Below the pieces are notes generated by a model, which was not told where the DNA came from, did not search any database, and worked only from the letters and a program-made list of their open reading frames with translations. Source: an uncultured Anaerolineae bacterium (GTDB taxonomy: Bacteria > Chloroflexota > Anaerolineae > Promineifilales > Promineifilaceae). Taken from it: a stretch of 40,751 bases of DNA. The position numbers and the translations under genes were made by a program. The stretch spans positions 1 through 40,751 of the forward strand of contig CAJQMR010000049.1 of assembly GCA_905479495.1 (NCBI GenBank), read 5' to 3'. Below, piece after piece: positions 24,957 to 33,722 of this stretch. Each line of letters starts with the position of its first letter. Positions within the stretch are counted from its first letter, which is position 1.

Positions 24957-26232
24957 CGCGTTGCATCAATAGAAAATGTTACCGAAGGGGAAGTCATTGC
25001 CTCAAAAGAAATGTTACTTTCCCAACACCACTAATTGTCGTACTTTCTGGTCAATACGACGGCGCAATTCGGCTGGATTGGTGTCTCGATAAGTTGCTAG
25101 CCATTGGTTGGTATTTTCAGCCGAAAGCAGCTTTGTGTCCACAATGCGCTGCAAAGGCGTTTGGGGTTTGTCATATGTCTTGTGTACCTTTGCCCCAGTG
25201 CGCTTCTTGCTTTTGAGCTTGAAGGTCGGTTGAAACATGTTTGTGAAGAGATGTAACTCGGCATAGATTTCGCCCAACAGTTGGTGAGCCGCTTGGCCTT
25301 CATACCGATGATAGCCAATGGTGCGGCGCACAATGGACCAATTCTTCTGTTCGACAAAGCATTGGTCATTCTTCTTGTAAGGCCGACAGCGGGTGAAGGT
25401 GAGGCGATTTGCCTGACAATATTTGAGTATCAGCTCATTGATGAAGACAGTGTCATTGTCCGAATCAATGCCCAATAACGGAAATGGCAGACGTTCCTGC
25501 AATTGGTCAAGCGTGTCATGCACAGCGATTTGGGAACGGTGAAGCAGGCTGAAACACTCTGTCCAACCTGTGGCCACATCGGTTGCTGTAAAGGAGTAGA
25601 GAAACTGTCCGGCCACTGTATCCCCACAGTGGGCAACGAGGTCAATCTCCACAAATCCACCTTGCGTGTCATCCCAATCAGCAAAGGTGCGCACCGGGAT
25701 TTGATATTTGAGCAGCCCGCCTGGCTTTGTCGTGCTTTGCCCTCGCCGATTGTTTAGCTTATACGGCTGTAACAGTCGGTCAATGGTGGCAGAACTCACC
25801 CTTAGCAACAGCGTTTTCGTTTCATGATCTAGTTTGAGTTCATTATGTCTCTCCAATGAATCCACCATGTCAGCCAGAATGGGCTGCAATCGCTTACCAC
25901 AAATGCCTCCGCAGATGCGCCAGATGGTCACCAGCGCGCTGACAACGCTACCTGTGTATGTTTTCTGTCGCCCACGGTGCTCTTTATTGGGTCGGTTTTG
26001 TTGCCGCAAACGTCGAATGGCTGCTTTGCGGTGCATTCCGGTCACGGCAACAAACTCATCCAGAATCCTTGCTTTTTCTTGACGATCTGCCTTGAGATAC
26101 CTCGGTTGCAGACGCTGCACTAACTCCCGTTTACTGTGTTGACTCATTTTCGCTTCCATCATGGTTGCGAAAGTAACACTTTTTATGATTCAACGACCCA
26201 TCTTTGGGTAACAATTATTTTGATGCAATTCG
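24957..26232 (-). mobile_element. Insertion sequence, 1276 bp, rve/DDE type, with ACTAG target duplication
   Basis: The ends are inverted repeats: CGCGTTGCATCAA at the left (from 24957) and the reverse of TTGATGCAATTCG at the right (to 26232), sharing CG and TTGCATCAA. Similarity continues imperfectly for about 65 bp, including TGTTACC and GTTACTTTC blocks on both sides. ACTAG occurs directly outside both ends (24952-24956 and 26233-26237), as expected of a 5 bp target duplication. One transposase gene fills it. It contains no ACGGCCGT octamer, unlike most of the surrounding DNA, which fits recent arrival. Confidence 0.85.
25014..26162 (-). CDS. Transposase with integrase (rve) catalytic core
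   Basis: The 382-residue protein has an N-terminal helix-turn-helix region (VTGMHRKAAIRRLRQQN) and a C-terminal RNase-H-like integrase core. DDE-type acidic residues are visible in EIDLVAHCGD, LLGIDSDNDTVF and QCFVEQKNWSIVRR. The frame is intact, so the protein may be active. I recognise the type as a stand-alone integrase-core transposase but cannot assign an IS family with confidence. Three in-frame starts (26162, 26159 and 26147) are possible. Confidence 0.9.
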   Translation of the reverse strand: MMEAKMSQHSKRELVQRLQPRYLKADRQEKARILDEFVAVTGMHRKAAIRRLRQQNRPNKEHRGRQKTYTGSVVSALVTIWRICGGICGKRLQPILADMVDSLERHNELKLDHETKTLLLRVSSATIDRLLQPYKLNNRRGQSTTKPGGLLKYQIPVRTFADWDDTQGGFVEIDLVAHCGDTVAGQFLYSFTATDVATGWTECFSLLHRSQIAVHDTLDQLQERLPFPLLGIDSDNDTVFINELILKYCQANRLTFTRCRPYKKNDQCFVEQKNWSIVRRTIGYHRYEGQAAHQLLGEIYAELHLFTNMFQPTFKLKSKKRTGAKVHKTYDKPQTPLQRIVDTKLLSAENTNQWLATYRDTNPAELRRRIDQKVRQLVVLGK

Positions 26233-26393
26233 ACTAGTAGCCTTATCTACGCTATTTCAGCTATAATGATATAACTTACGGTTCATCAACATTGACAGGA
26301 GAGTAGTTGCGCTTATCGGGTTACCAGTTTCTCGGTATCGCAAAGTCATTGTCAATGTAACTTGCATCATAAAGAATACGTGTCTTGCGACTC

Positions 26394-27863
26394 ATGTGGT
26401 ACGAACAAATATTTCCCAATATTTTCTTTAAGCTTTCTCAATCATTACAGGTTGGTGCTCGGTTGTCACGTTTCCGTGGTCGTTTAGGGTGGGCTAACTG
26501 GCTTGGTTGGAAGCAATGGCTGGTTCTTTATAGTTTTGGGGCTGTGGTTATCGCCGTCGAAATTCACAATCATCAACAGATGTGGATTGAGCACAACAGT
26601 GGGCAGACTGTTTTAACTGACCGTATGCTCCTGGGGGAAATCTTTTTCTTTGGGCTTGTTTTGCCCATAGTTTTTGGTCTGGTGCTTGGTTACACAGGCC
26701 GGACGGCCATCGAGCGGGATAAAATGGCCAGGGCTTTGGAATTACGCCGAGCACTGGTTGCCAAAATACATGAAGCCCAAACCTGGGATGAATTAGCCAG
26801 CCTTATTGTTAAGACACCTGGTAATGTCGTCTCAACAGAGAGGGCTTGGCTTTTGGCCAAGCGCTCAGATGAAGAGGTTTTTGATCAGATTGCTAGTTGG
26901 GAACGCTCTGGAAGCGAACTTTCACCACAACATCTGCCAATCAATCCTGCTACTTGTGAACATTGTGCTGTCACGAGTACATTGAAAGACACAAGGATCG
27001 TTGCCTGCCAATGCCCTGATTTGACAAGCGGTGACTTCCAATGCAACAGATATTGCCTTTGGTTATCGAAAAAAGACCAGGAAAAGTCAGTTCTGCTTAT
27101 TGATATTCCCGTGGATCGTCCTCTGAATAGTGGACAGATTAAGGTTCTGGATGATCTTGGTGATGAGATGTCTCTAGCTATTGGCAACGCTAACCTTCAC
27201 TACGTAAACCAGCGTCAGGTGGAGAACGTTGTAAATGAACGCCAGCGGATTGCCCGCGATCTCCATGATACGCTGGGGCAGAACATCAGCTATTTGCGAC
27301 TGAAACTGGAGCAATTGCAAGGCAACTGGCAAGATCCTGGAGGAATTCGTTTTCAGGACGATTTATCGAATATGCTTAAGGCTGCGGACGAAGCTTATGA
27401 ACAGGTGCGAAATACGCTGGAAGAGTTAAGAGTTGCCGAACAGATCAACCTGGAAAAATCTATCCGGTTGTATGCAGAGCAAGTGAGTGAGCGGACTGGC
27501 TTTGCAGTTCAAGTTCAGGCGAGTGGCCAACAGAGCCAGCTATCGGCCAGGCAAAATCGCCAGATTATGTACATTTTGCGTGAGGCGTTGAACAATGTAG
27601 AAAAACATGCCAAAGCTGCAAATGCGATAATTCGCCTGGTGTGGCTTGATAGCGAATTCAGAATGATAGTACAAGATGATGGCATCGGCTTTGACCGGGC
27701 AAAGGTTAACACCGAGGATCGGTATGGCATTGCCATCATGATGGAACGATCACGGGCCATCAATGCCGAGTTGGGAATAGACGCTGCCCCGGGTGAAGGT
27801 ACTAAACTGGCTTTGTGCCTTCCATTGCCTGGTGCCTCATTAGACGTAGTAAAAATCTCATGA
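26394..27863 (+). CDS. NarL-type sensor histidine kinase with a six-cysteine cluster
   Basis: The 489-residue membrane kinase has two N-terminal membrane helices (WLVLYSFGAVVIAVEI and EIFFFGLVLPIVFGLVLGY) and a GAF-like cytoplasmic domain. HisKA_3 follows, with ERQRIARDLHDTLGQ (phospho-His near 291), then HATPase_c (LREALNNVEKHAKA, DDGIGFD). The GAF-like part holds six cysteines at about 188, 191, 205, 207, 217 and 221 (CEHC ... CQC ... CNRYC), a spacing that suggests a metal or iron-sulfur site. I prefer ATG 26394 to the in-frame TTG 26385; neither has a good ribosome site. Its stop overlaps the next gene as ATGA. The 231 bp upstream contain a TATAAT at 26262-26267 and a 9 bp inverted repeat, ACATTGACA (26289-26297)/TGTCAATGT (26350-26358). 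Confidence 0.92.
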   Translation: MWYEQIFPNIFFKLSQSLQVGARLSRFRGRLGWANWLGWKQWLVLYSFGAVVIAVEIHNHQQMWIEHNSGQTVLTDRMLLGEIFFFGLVLPIVFGLVLGYTGRTAIERDKMARALELRRALVAKIHEAQTWDELASLIVKTPGNVVSTERAWLLAKRSDEEVFDQIASWERSGSELSPQHLPINPATCEHCAVTSTLKDTRIVACQCPDLTSGDFQCNRYCLWLSKKDQEKSVLLIDIPVDRPLNSGQIKVLDDLGDEMSLAIGNANLHYVNQRQVENVVNERQRIARDLHDTLGQNISYLRLKLEQLQGNWQDPGGIRFQDDLSNMLKAADEAYEQVRNTLEELRVAEQINLEKSIRLYAEQVSERTGFAVQVQASGQQSQLSARQNRQIMYILREALNNVEKHAKAANAIIRLVWLDSEFRMIVQDDGIGFDRAKVNTEDRYGIAIMMERSRAINAELGIDAAPGEGTKLALCLPLPGASLDVVKIS

Positions 27864-28513
27864 ACCTTTGCCGTATGGTTGTTGTGGATGACCACGCTAT
27901 CCTGAGAGATGGCATTGTTAGTATTTTTAAGGCACAGTCTGATTTTGAAGTTGTGGGAGTAGCTGATTCTGTAGCTAGCGCGGTGGAAGCAGCGAGAAAT
28001 CTGGCACCAGACCTGATGCTGATGGATTATGGCTTGCCTGATGGCACCGGGCTGGATGCTACTCGGAGAATTTTGTCTGCCCAACCTGAAATCAACATAG
28101 TCTTGTTGACCGTGCATGAGGAAGATGATCTGCTATTTTCTGCCATTCGCAGCGGGGCAAAGGGATATCTGCTCAAAAATATCAACGCAGACGATTTGCT
28201 GTCTAAACTGCGCGGGCTGTATCAAGGGAATGCTGCTTTGTCCTCTGCTCAGACCAGGCGCATCCTTTCGGAATTTGCGCGAACGGAGCCTGCGCCTTCG
28301 ACCAAACAAGTGGAGGAGAATCCCTTAACAGCCCGAGAGTTGGAAGTGTTGTCCCTTATCGCCTCCGGTATGTCCAATCGGGACATTGGGGCGCAACTGC
28401 ATATTTCGCGTCACACTGTGAAAAACCACGTTCATAATATTATCGAGAAATTAGGTGCCAAAAATCGCCGGGAGGCAGTCAGATTGGCTGTGGAAAAGGG
28501 GCTGCTTCTTTAG
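27860..28513 (+). CDS. NarL/FixJ-family response regulator
   Basis: The 217-residue protein has an N-terminal receiver domain, with acidic pocket VVDDHAILRDG, phospho-Asp in LMLMDYGLPDG and a conserved lysine in GYLLKN. A C-terminal LuxR-type helix-turn-helix follows (LTARELEVLSLIASGMSNRDIGAQLHISRHTVKNHV). The ATG at 27860 overlaps the kinase stop by four bases (ATGA), so the pair is translationally coupled and forms one two-component system. An upstream in-frame ATG at 27815 lies inside the kinase gene and adds residues unlike any receiver. The target genes are unknown. Confidence 0.94.
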   Translation: MNLCRMVVVDDHAILRDGIVSIFKAQSDFEVVGVADSVASAVEAARNLAPDLMLMDYGLPDGTGLDATRRILSAQPEINIVLLTVHEEDDLLFSAIRSGAKGYLLKNINADDLLSKLRGLYQGNAALSSAQTRRILSEFARTEPAPSTKQVEENPLTARELEVLSLIASGMSNRDIGAQLHISRHTVKNHVHNIIEKLGAKNRREAVRLAVEKGLLL

Positions 28514-28864
28514 AAAAGTTATGAGCCCACAAGCAGCGCGTTTAGTACACATACTCTCCTCTTGAATTTTATGAAATTTTTGTACTAGGACCCTGGACTA
28601 TCTCCAAATAGTTCTTTTTTATGCCCAAAGTTGTCGCTACTTGCGGAAATCTCTAAGAAAACTCCTTCTCTCGGCAGTGAACTTGCTTCATCGAATCGAC
28701 TTGCTTTAAGTTTCCTCTAGTCCCTGGTCCAGTAAAGATCCAGACCCCAAACTGCCAAAAATAGCCCTTTTTTAGTGCAGCCGATGCATTTACGGCCGTC
28801 CCACCGATCTGGTACCTTGGTACTATCCTGCCTGCATGAAGGCTTCATCTATTAGGGGTTGATA
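28514..28864. other. Intergenic region with a truncated MITE copy, no gene seen
   Basis: This 351 bp stretch has no plausible gene. A short element at 28543-28588 repeats the right end of the element at 24846: 22 bp (28567-28588) match 24935-24956 with one mismatch, and it has TAGTACA/TGTACTA ends. Two similar sequences, CTAGGACCCTGGACTA (28586-28601) and CTAGTCCCTGGTCCAGTA (near 28717), flank the middle. One ACGGCCGT copy lies at 28792-28799. Confidence 0.5.
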
Positions 28865-29227
28865 GTGGCTGATCCAAAAAAGATTCTGGTACTTGAAAGC
28901 GAGAAGTTGATGTCAGCGGGCATATTGAGCCTGTTGGCGTCCTGGTCGGAATTTGACGTAGCACAGACAACGGCCGTTTCCCTGGGTAGCCGGGAGCCGT
29001 CCGATTTTGTGCAGCCCGACGTTGTGATCCTGGATGAAGAATTGCTGGCAGCCAATTTGCTGGCGTTGGTGCAGCTGACCGAGTCCCATCCTAAGCTCCG
29101 TCTGATTGTTCTTAGTCTAAATGGAAGCAACGTCAATATTTTCGATAAACAAACCATTCAAATCAGCAGTGTAAGTGACTTTGTGGAGTTGCTCGGCAGC
29201 CTGTCAGAGAATGACTTGTCTTGCTGA
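28865..29227 (+). CDS. Degenerate receiver-like protein
   Basis: The roughly 120-residue protein has the size and alternating beta/alpha pattern of a single receiver domain (KILVLESEKLMSAGILSLLAS ... VVILDEELL ... LRLIVLSLNG). The phospho-acceptor position appears to be kept as Asp in VVILDE, but the N-terminal acidic pair is only partly present and the conserved lysine is missing. It may be a pseudo-receiver that binds a partner without phosphorylation. I choose GTG 28865, because AGGGG lies 7-11 bases upstream; a TTG at 28859 is in frame. It lies 100 bp before the multicopper oxidase, in the same direction. Confidence 0.6.
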   Translation: MADPKKILVLESEKLMSAGILSLLASWSEFDVAQTTAVSLGSREPSDFVQPDVVILDEELLAANLLALVQLTESHPKLRLIVLSLNGSNVNIFDKQTIQISSVSDFVELLGSLSENDLSC

Positions 29228-29327
29228 ACAACGGGGGTACCTGGAGGAAAAGTGTGTATGAAGCCAATCGATTAACGTTATCACTAGAACACCCAGTTTC
29301 ATTTGTAACGACACGGAGGAAAACAAG

Positions 29328-32300
29328 ATGAAATTTCGCAAAGTTTTTAATATCTCTCTACTCATGTTGGTGTGTACGGCCGTACTCATTCTGGTGGGGG
29401 GGAGCAAGACGGCTAGCGCTGAACCCGTCAACCAGATAAGCGCACAATGCCCAGGAAATAGTGGGCAGGCGTCTGGTACAGATGGCTGCCCGTCTATTAC
29501 CCACGCTGACCGAACAGCCGCCGCCGCCCGTGCTCATCAAGAAGGCGCACTGAATCCGCTTATGCTGGAAGCACAGGCCGCCCAGACGACGCTAACGGCG
29601 CAGACAGCCCCGACAATTCAGGCTGCCGTAGGTGATGCCAACCTAATCGATGGTGCCCCGCACTACTTCAGCCATCCCAACTACGCCAACAGCCCGCTGC
29701 CGACAGTAACTGCTGGCCAGGTGGCGGATTTTGGCAATCCACTAGTAGATCGCGGTTATTCCAGCGACAACGCCACCAATGTTTTTGTTATCATCCCAAC
29801 GGCGCTGCCGGATGGTATGCTGCAAAGTTTCCAGACCTGGAACCAGCCAGCAGTCGGTGGCTCACCGGCATCGGCTGGACTCAATTTCCACGCTTACGTC
29901 CTGCGGCCTACCGGTGTGGCTAATGAATACAACGTCCTTTTTGACAGCGGCCAACTCACCGTGCCTGCCCTGGTAGACCCGGCCGTTGGTGAAGTGGCTA
30001 CCTTTCCGGTAGCAAATCTGGCTGTGCAGGCAGGGGATTTACTGGCTTTTTACGGCCGTGGTGTTCCTTTGGACATCGGCAGCGGCAGCGATATGGTTTA
30101 TTATCCCGCGCCGTCAGGACCCTTGCAGGGCAGCTTGATTACCGTGGGTGTTGGAAATTACCCAACCTTAAACCAGGCACGCACTTACTCATTTGCGGCC
30201 ACTGTTTTTGACACCTCGTTAGCCACCATCACCGGTGGTATGCGTAAGTTTGTCAATGAACTGCCCGGCTTGGGTGCTGGTGCTGCCAATAATCTTGGCC
30301 AGTATGTTTCTGTGGCGGTGCCCGACACTACCAGCTACCCCGGTTCCAACTATTATGAAATTGCATTGGTTGAATATGCCGAGCAGATGCATGCCGACCT
30401 GCCACCAACAACATTGCGTGGCTATGTACAGTTGGAGACCCCAGCTAACGCGGCCGTTAGCCAGCATTACGATTTGGGGAACGGCTACTTCGCCGTAGAC
30501 CCACCACACTATCTGGGTGCGGCCATCGTTACCCAAGAGAACGTCCCGGTGCGAATTAAGTTTTATAACCTGCTGCCTACCGACGCTGGTGGTAACCTGT
30601 TCATCCCGGTCGATTCTACGGTAATGGGTTCAGGGCTTACGCCTGCTGGGCATGAATGGGTTATGGCAAACCCGGATCAGATTGACCCACTGAATCCGAT
30701 GTGCAGTGGCCCTGGTAAAGAAACGCTGGTTGATGCAGCTGGCGAGCGGCTTTGCTACTCTGACAATCGGGCTATCGTCCATCTGCATGGTGGCATCACG
30801 CCCTGGATTTCTGATGGCACACCGCACCAGTGGATTACGCCGGTGGGTGAAGACACGCAATACCCGCAAGGCGTTAGCGTGCAGCCCGTGCCGGATATGG
30901 GTGACACGGGTGATCCCACTGACGGTACGATGACTTTTTACTACACTAACCAGCAGAGCGCTCGTCTGATGTTCTACCACGACCATGCCTGGGGCATCAC
31001 GCGCCTTAACGTCTACGCGGGCATGGCTGCTCCCTACATCATTCAGGATGGGACGGAGCAGACGCTGGTTGATAACGGCATTATCCCCGGCCCTGCAGAA
31101 ACGATTCCGCTGGTGGTGCAGGACAAAACCTTTGTACCTAATGACGCCCAGCTGTTAATGCAAGATGAGACCTGGGACACAGTTCGCTGGGGCGGTGAAG
31201 GTTCCTTGTGGGTGCCTCACGTATACTCACCAGCGCAAAATCCAGGTGATGCTTCTGGTGTGAATGAATACGGCCGTTGGGCCTATGGTCCCTGGTTCTG
31301 GCCGCCAACAAACAGCATTGACCATGGTCCAATCGCCAATCCTTATTACGATCCCACCTGCAATCCCGATGTGACCTGGTGTGAGCCGCCAATGATGCCA
31401 GGTACGCCTTACAACTCGATGGGTATGGAATCGTTCAACGACACGCCGGTCATCAACGGTACAGCTTATCCGACGCTGACGGTTGAACCCAAGGCTTACC
31501 GTTTCCGTATCCTCAATGCTGCCAACGACCGCTTCTTCAATCTGTCGTTCTATCAGGCAGTTGATGCCGACGGCGTGTTATGCGACGCCAGCAATTCCAA
31601 TCCGGCACCGGAAAGCACGGGTGTGGCCTGTACCGAAGTGATGCTAAATTCTGCCGAAGTGGCGGCCGCTTTGACCGATCCGGCTGGCGTTTTCCCCACA
31701 CCAGTCGTTGGCACAGAAGGTCCAGACTGGATCGCGATTGGCAACGAGGGTGGTTTCTTACCCACACCGGCCGTTGTTCCGGCACAGCCCACAACATGGG
31801 TCACTGATCCAACCTTGTTTAACGCTGGTAATGTTGACCAACACTCTTTGCTGACGGCACCGGCCGAGCGGCATGATGTGATTGTGGACTTCTCACAATA
31901 CGCTGGCCAAACGTTGATTCTGTACAATGATGCCCCGGCCGCCTTCCCCGCCCGTGATCCGCGCTACGACTACTACACTGGCAATGCGGACCTGCGCGAC
32001 ATTGGTGGTACGGCACCGACACTGCCTGGCTACGGGCCTAATACGCGCACCATCATGCAGATCAAGGTCAGCGCGGCAGCACCAGCCCCAGCTTTCGACA
32101 TGGCCCCGCTGATGAACGCCTTTGCCCATCAAGCAGATGGTTCGGGTGTGTTTGAAAGTGGGCAAAATCCCATCATCGTGGGGCAGGGTGCGTACAATGC
32201 TGCCTATGGCACCACTTTCCAGGAGAACGGTCCATTGGCCGGTTTGGTACAGATTTACGATACCTCACTAACTTTCCAAACCCTGTTGGGTGACACGCTT

Positions 32301-33656
32301 ACCTTCAACCTCCGGCCAAAGATGATTCAGGATGAGATGGGGGAAGCGTTTGAAATGGAATACGGCCGTATGAGTGGCTTCCTCGGGGTAGAAACAGCCA
32401 ACGCCCAGGCCGGTCTGCAAAACATGATTCTGCATGGCTACACCTACCCGCCAGATGAAATTCTGAGAGGTGTGGAGTTGCCAGCGGGTGTAGAGGTAAC
32501 CCCCATCGCCACCACGGATGACGGCACGCAGATCTGGAAGTTCACTCACAATGGCGTAGATACCCATCCCATCCACTTCCATCTCTACGATGTGCAGCTG
32601 ATCAACCGCGTTGGCTGGGATGGTATCGTTCGCAAGCCAGATCCTACGGAGCTGGGCTGGAAGGACACGGTGCGCATCAGCCCGCTGGAAGATACGATTG
32701 TAGCCATACGGCCGATTATCCCGCAGCTACCGGCTGAATGGGGTGGCCTACCCAACAGCATCCGCCTGCTCGATCCGTCGATGCCAGAGGGCATGTATCT
32801 TGAGGGTGCCAACACAACTCAGCGCGAGGCGATGGGACTGCCTATCATGGCCTTTAACCCGGATGGTGAGCCGGTTGATATTGTCAACCACTACGTCAAC
32901 TTTGGTTGGGAATATGTTTACCATTGCCATATCCTGAGCCACGAAGAGATGGACATGATGCACGCCCAAGTAGTTGGCATAGCGCCGCCAGCGCCTGACT
33001 TTGTTTCCGCTGTTCTTAGTGGGAATGGTAGGAACCAGCAATATCTGTTGACCTGGACAGACAACTCGAAGAACGAGACGGCCTTTGTCATTGAGCGCAG
33101 GGTGGCTGGTTCTGCAGATGCCTGGACAACAATTGATACTGTTCCATCTGATGCATTGATCGTTGGCCCGGGCACCGGCACACGAACTTACATTGATATG
33201 GTTGGTAATGGGAATACCCTGTATGAGTACCAGGTGTATGCTATTAATGTCGTGGGCGATACATGGGACTATTCAGACCCGGCGCTCAACGAGATTCTGC
33301 CCGGTAGCGGCTGGCCGACGCTCACGCTCAGCTCAAACAATCAAGGTGGACCGACACCGCCTCCTGGTATCTTTAGTCCCACCAATCTAGCAGGTAGTGC
33401 CACTGTAAAGAACAGGCGTACCGCTACCGTCACCTTGATTTGGCTGGACAACTCTGATAACGAGACCGGTTTCCTGATTCAGCGGGCCGAAGATACCGGT
33501 TTCTCAGTTGGAGTTACGAACGCAACGGTGGCTGGCAACGTGGGTACCTTTAGTCAGAACGTGTCACGCGGAATGACCTATTACTATCGAGTTCTGGCTT
33601 TCAATGACACCACACAGTCTGGTTGGTCCAATGTATTCACCATAACGACACCGTAA
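29328..33656 (+). CDS. Very large secreted multicopper oxidase with C-terminal fibronectin III domains
   Basis: The 1442-residue protein begins with a signal peptide (basic MKFRK, hydrophobic core, cleavage near residue 31 after TASA). All four copper-binding segments are present: HLHGG (His 485, 487), YHDHAWG (551, 553), HPIHFH (1080, 1083, 1085) and HCHILSHEEMDMM (1199-1210, with type 1 Cys1200 and axial Met1210). The spacing between the second and third is very long (about 530 residues), and there is a long N-terminal extension before the first copper site. After residue 1215, two fibronectin-type-III-like repeats follow (TWTDNSKNETAFVIERR and IWLDNSDNETGFLIQR). Substrates of such enzymes include Mn(II), phenols and bilirubin; none can be chosen here. 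GGAGG precedes the ATG. Confidence 0.92.
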   Translation: MKFRKVFNISLLMLVCTAVLILVGGSKTASAEPVNQISAQCPGNSGQASGTDGCPSITHADRTAAAARAHQEGALNPLMLEAQAAQTTLTAQTAPTIQAAVGDANLIDGAPHYFSHPNYANSPLPTVTAGQVADFGNPLVDRGYSSDNATNVFVIIPTALPDGMLQSFQTWNQPAVGGSPASAGLNFHAYVLRPTGVANEYNVLFDSGQLTVPALVDPAVGEVATFPVANLAVQAGDLLAFYGRGVPLDIGSGSDMVYYPAPSGPLQGSLITVGVGNYPTLNQARTYSFAATVFDTSLATITGGMRKFVNELPGLGAGAANNLGQYVSVAVPDTTSYPGSNYYEIALVEYAEQMHADLPPTTLRGYVQLETPANAAVSQHYDLGNGYFAVDPPHYLGAAIVTQENVPVRIKFYNLLPTDAGGNLFIPVDSTVMGSGLTPAGHEWVMANPDQIDPLNPMCSGPGKETLVDAAGERLCYSDNRAIVHLHGGITPWISDGTPHQWITPVGEDTQYPQGVSVQPVPDMGDTGDPTDGTMTFYYTNQQSARLMFYHDHAWGITRLNVYAGMAAPYIIQDGTEQTLVDNGIIPGPAETIPLVVQDKTFVPNDAQLLMQDETWDTVRWGGEGSLWVPHVYSPAQNPGDASGVNEYGRWAYGPWFWPPTNSIDHGPIANPYYDPTCNPDVTWCEPPMMPGTPYNSMGMESFNDTPVINGTAYPTLTVEPKAYRFRILNAANDRFFNLSFYQAVDADGVLCDASNSNPAPESTGVACTEVMLNSAEVAAALTDPAGVFPTPVVGTEGPDWIAIGNEGGFLPTPAVVPAQPTTWVTDPTLFNAGNVDQHSLLTAPAERHDVIVDFSQYAGQTLILYNDAPAAFPARDPRYDYYTGNADLRDIGGTAPTLPGYGPNTRTIMQIKVSAAAPAPAFDMAPLMNAFAHQADGSGVFESGQNPIIVGQGAYNAAYGTTFQENGPLAGLVQIYDTSLTFQTLLGDTLTFNLRPKMIQDEMGEAFEMEYGRMSGFLGVETANAQAGLQNMILHGYTYPPDEILRGVELPAGVEVTPIATTDDGTQIWKFTHNGVDTHPIHFHLYDVQLINRVGWDGIVRKPDPTELGWKDTVRISPLEDTIVAIRPIIPQLPAEWGGLPNSIRLLDPSMPEGMYLEGANTTQREAMGLPIMAFNPDGEPVDIVNHYVNFGWEYVYHCHILSHEEMDMMHAQVVGIAPPAPDFVSAVLSGNGRNQQYLLTWTDNSKNETAFVIERRVAGSADAWTTIDTVPSDALIVGPGTGTRTYIDMVGNGNTLYEYQVYAINVVGDTWDYSDPALNEILPGSGWPTLTLSSNNQGGPTPPPGIFSPTNLAGSATVKNRRTATVTLIWLDNSDNETGFLIQRAEDTGFSVGVTNATVAGNVGTFSQNVSRGMTYYYRVLAFNDTTQSGWSNVFTITTP

Positions 33657-33671
33657 CCTTCTTACTTTATC

Positions 33672-33700
33672 TGAGGGGGAAGGAATTTCCTTCCCCCTCA
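33672..33700 (+). terminator. Perfect 13 bp hairpin after the multicopper oxidase
   Basis: TGAGGGGGAAGGA (33672-33684) pairs perfectly with TCCTTCCCCCTCA (33688-33700) around ATT. It lies 16 bp after the oxidase stop and 23 bp before the next start. No T-run follows, so it is not a standard intrinsic terminator. It may limit read-through or protect the upstream mRNA, letting the oxidase and propeller gene be expressed at different levels. Confidence 0.55.
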
Positions 33701-33722
33701 CTTGCGTAATGGAAGGTGCGTT

